Both the position numbers and the translations under genes were made by a program. DNA of 64,000 nucleotides from Ascidia mentula (taxonomy: Eukaryota > Chordata > Ascidiacea > Phlebobranchia > Ascidiidae), in the NCBI GenBank assembly GCA_947561715.1, contig OX387197.1, positions 3,415,001 through 3,479,000 of the forward strand, read 5' to 3'. This document shows positions 63,645 to 64,000 of this stretch, piece after piece. The notes under the pieces are model-generated. The model saw nothing but the letters and a program-made list of their open reading frames with translations, was not told the origin of the DNA and did no database searches. Numbering within the stretch: the first letter of the stretch is position 1; each line of letters starts with the position of its first letter.

Positions 63645-64000
63645 GTAAGTTGTATATATTTCTGTGTGCAACTGGATTGTGGGAATAATATATGTTTTAT
63701 TTAGTGATGAACTGTGTGTTATTATGATAAGCAAAGTGGAGCCAATAATATGAATTGTGTATTATGCTTTACTGGGCTAGAGTTTGGCAGTGTCCAAACA
63801 TCATGATTGCTTTTCTTTTCATTCATTATTAATATGTCTTGAAAGGGTGAATTGCTTTGTGAATGCATAATTATCTCCAAATTGTTCAGTAGTTTGTAGT
63901 TCATTATATGAGATGTTGATGCAATTTTCCACTTGCTACCACAATGTTTACCATTTACCTTGTTGTTAACCACAATGGCAAAATGTGTTTCTGAGGTTAA
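63645..64000. other. PC: Intron of pyruvate carboxylase, cut by the window end
   Basis: It begins with GTAAGT after CTTG. The next exon should start by completing a Gly-Asp pair, and no such acceptor was found before the window ends. Confidence 0.7.

Overview
The window looks like nuclear DNA from a tunicate, most likely a Ciona-like ascidian. The genes are AT-rich and intron-dense with conventional GT-AG splice sites. Three recognisable genes are animal orthologues, and there is no bacterial-type gene packing. All gene models were built by reading exons by eye, joining splice sites and checking that the frame closes. No database search was run.

Left third (1-16.4 kb, minus strand): two related genes of an armadillo (ARM)-type family. 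The right one (12673-16398) is complete, with 12 exons whose lengths sum exactly to 529 codons. It carries N-terminal ARM-like repeats and a C-terminal TIR domain with a candidate catalytic glutamate. The left one (1118-9775, running off the window) has a first exon followed by four tandem copies of the same five-exon block (exons 2-6, the last copy lacking a recognised exon 6). All 20 exons keep one continuous frame. Part of this array arose by a recent 2.65-kb tandem duplication. An intron of the array holds a short, broken Polinton-like fossil. Between the two genes lies a 1.05-kb fold-back element whose arms are built of 22-bp repeats.

Middle (18.5-29.7 kb, minus strand): an LZTS/fezzin gene (leucine zipper putative tumour suppressor family), 10 coding exons, 888 aa, with the family's RPTAFKP motif, Fez1 coiled coil and C-terminal PDZ ligand-like end. 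About 11.8 kb without a recognisable gene follows (29.7-41.5 kb), with small repeats and a possible LINE endonuclease scrap.

Right (41.6-59.1 kb, plus strand): a FAM193A/B orthologue in 26 coding exons (1936 or 1940 aa) with recurring CxCxxC cysteine motifs and the conserved FAM193 C-terminal domain. A good poly(A) signal follows. From 62068 the 5' six exons of mitochondrial pyruvate carboxylase begin and run off the window.

The genes do not form a pathway. LZTS and FAM193A are divergently transcribed from the 11.8-kb gap. The most unusual part is the ARM/TIR locus, which combines a SARM1-like domain order, exon-block amplification and a recent duplication that caught part of a fossil virus-like element.
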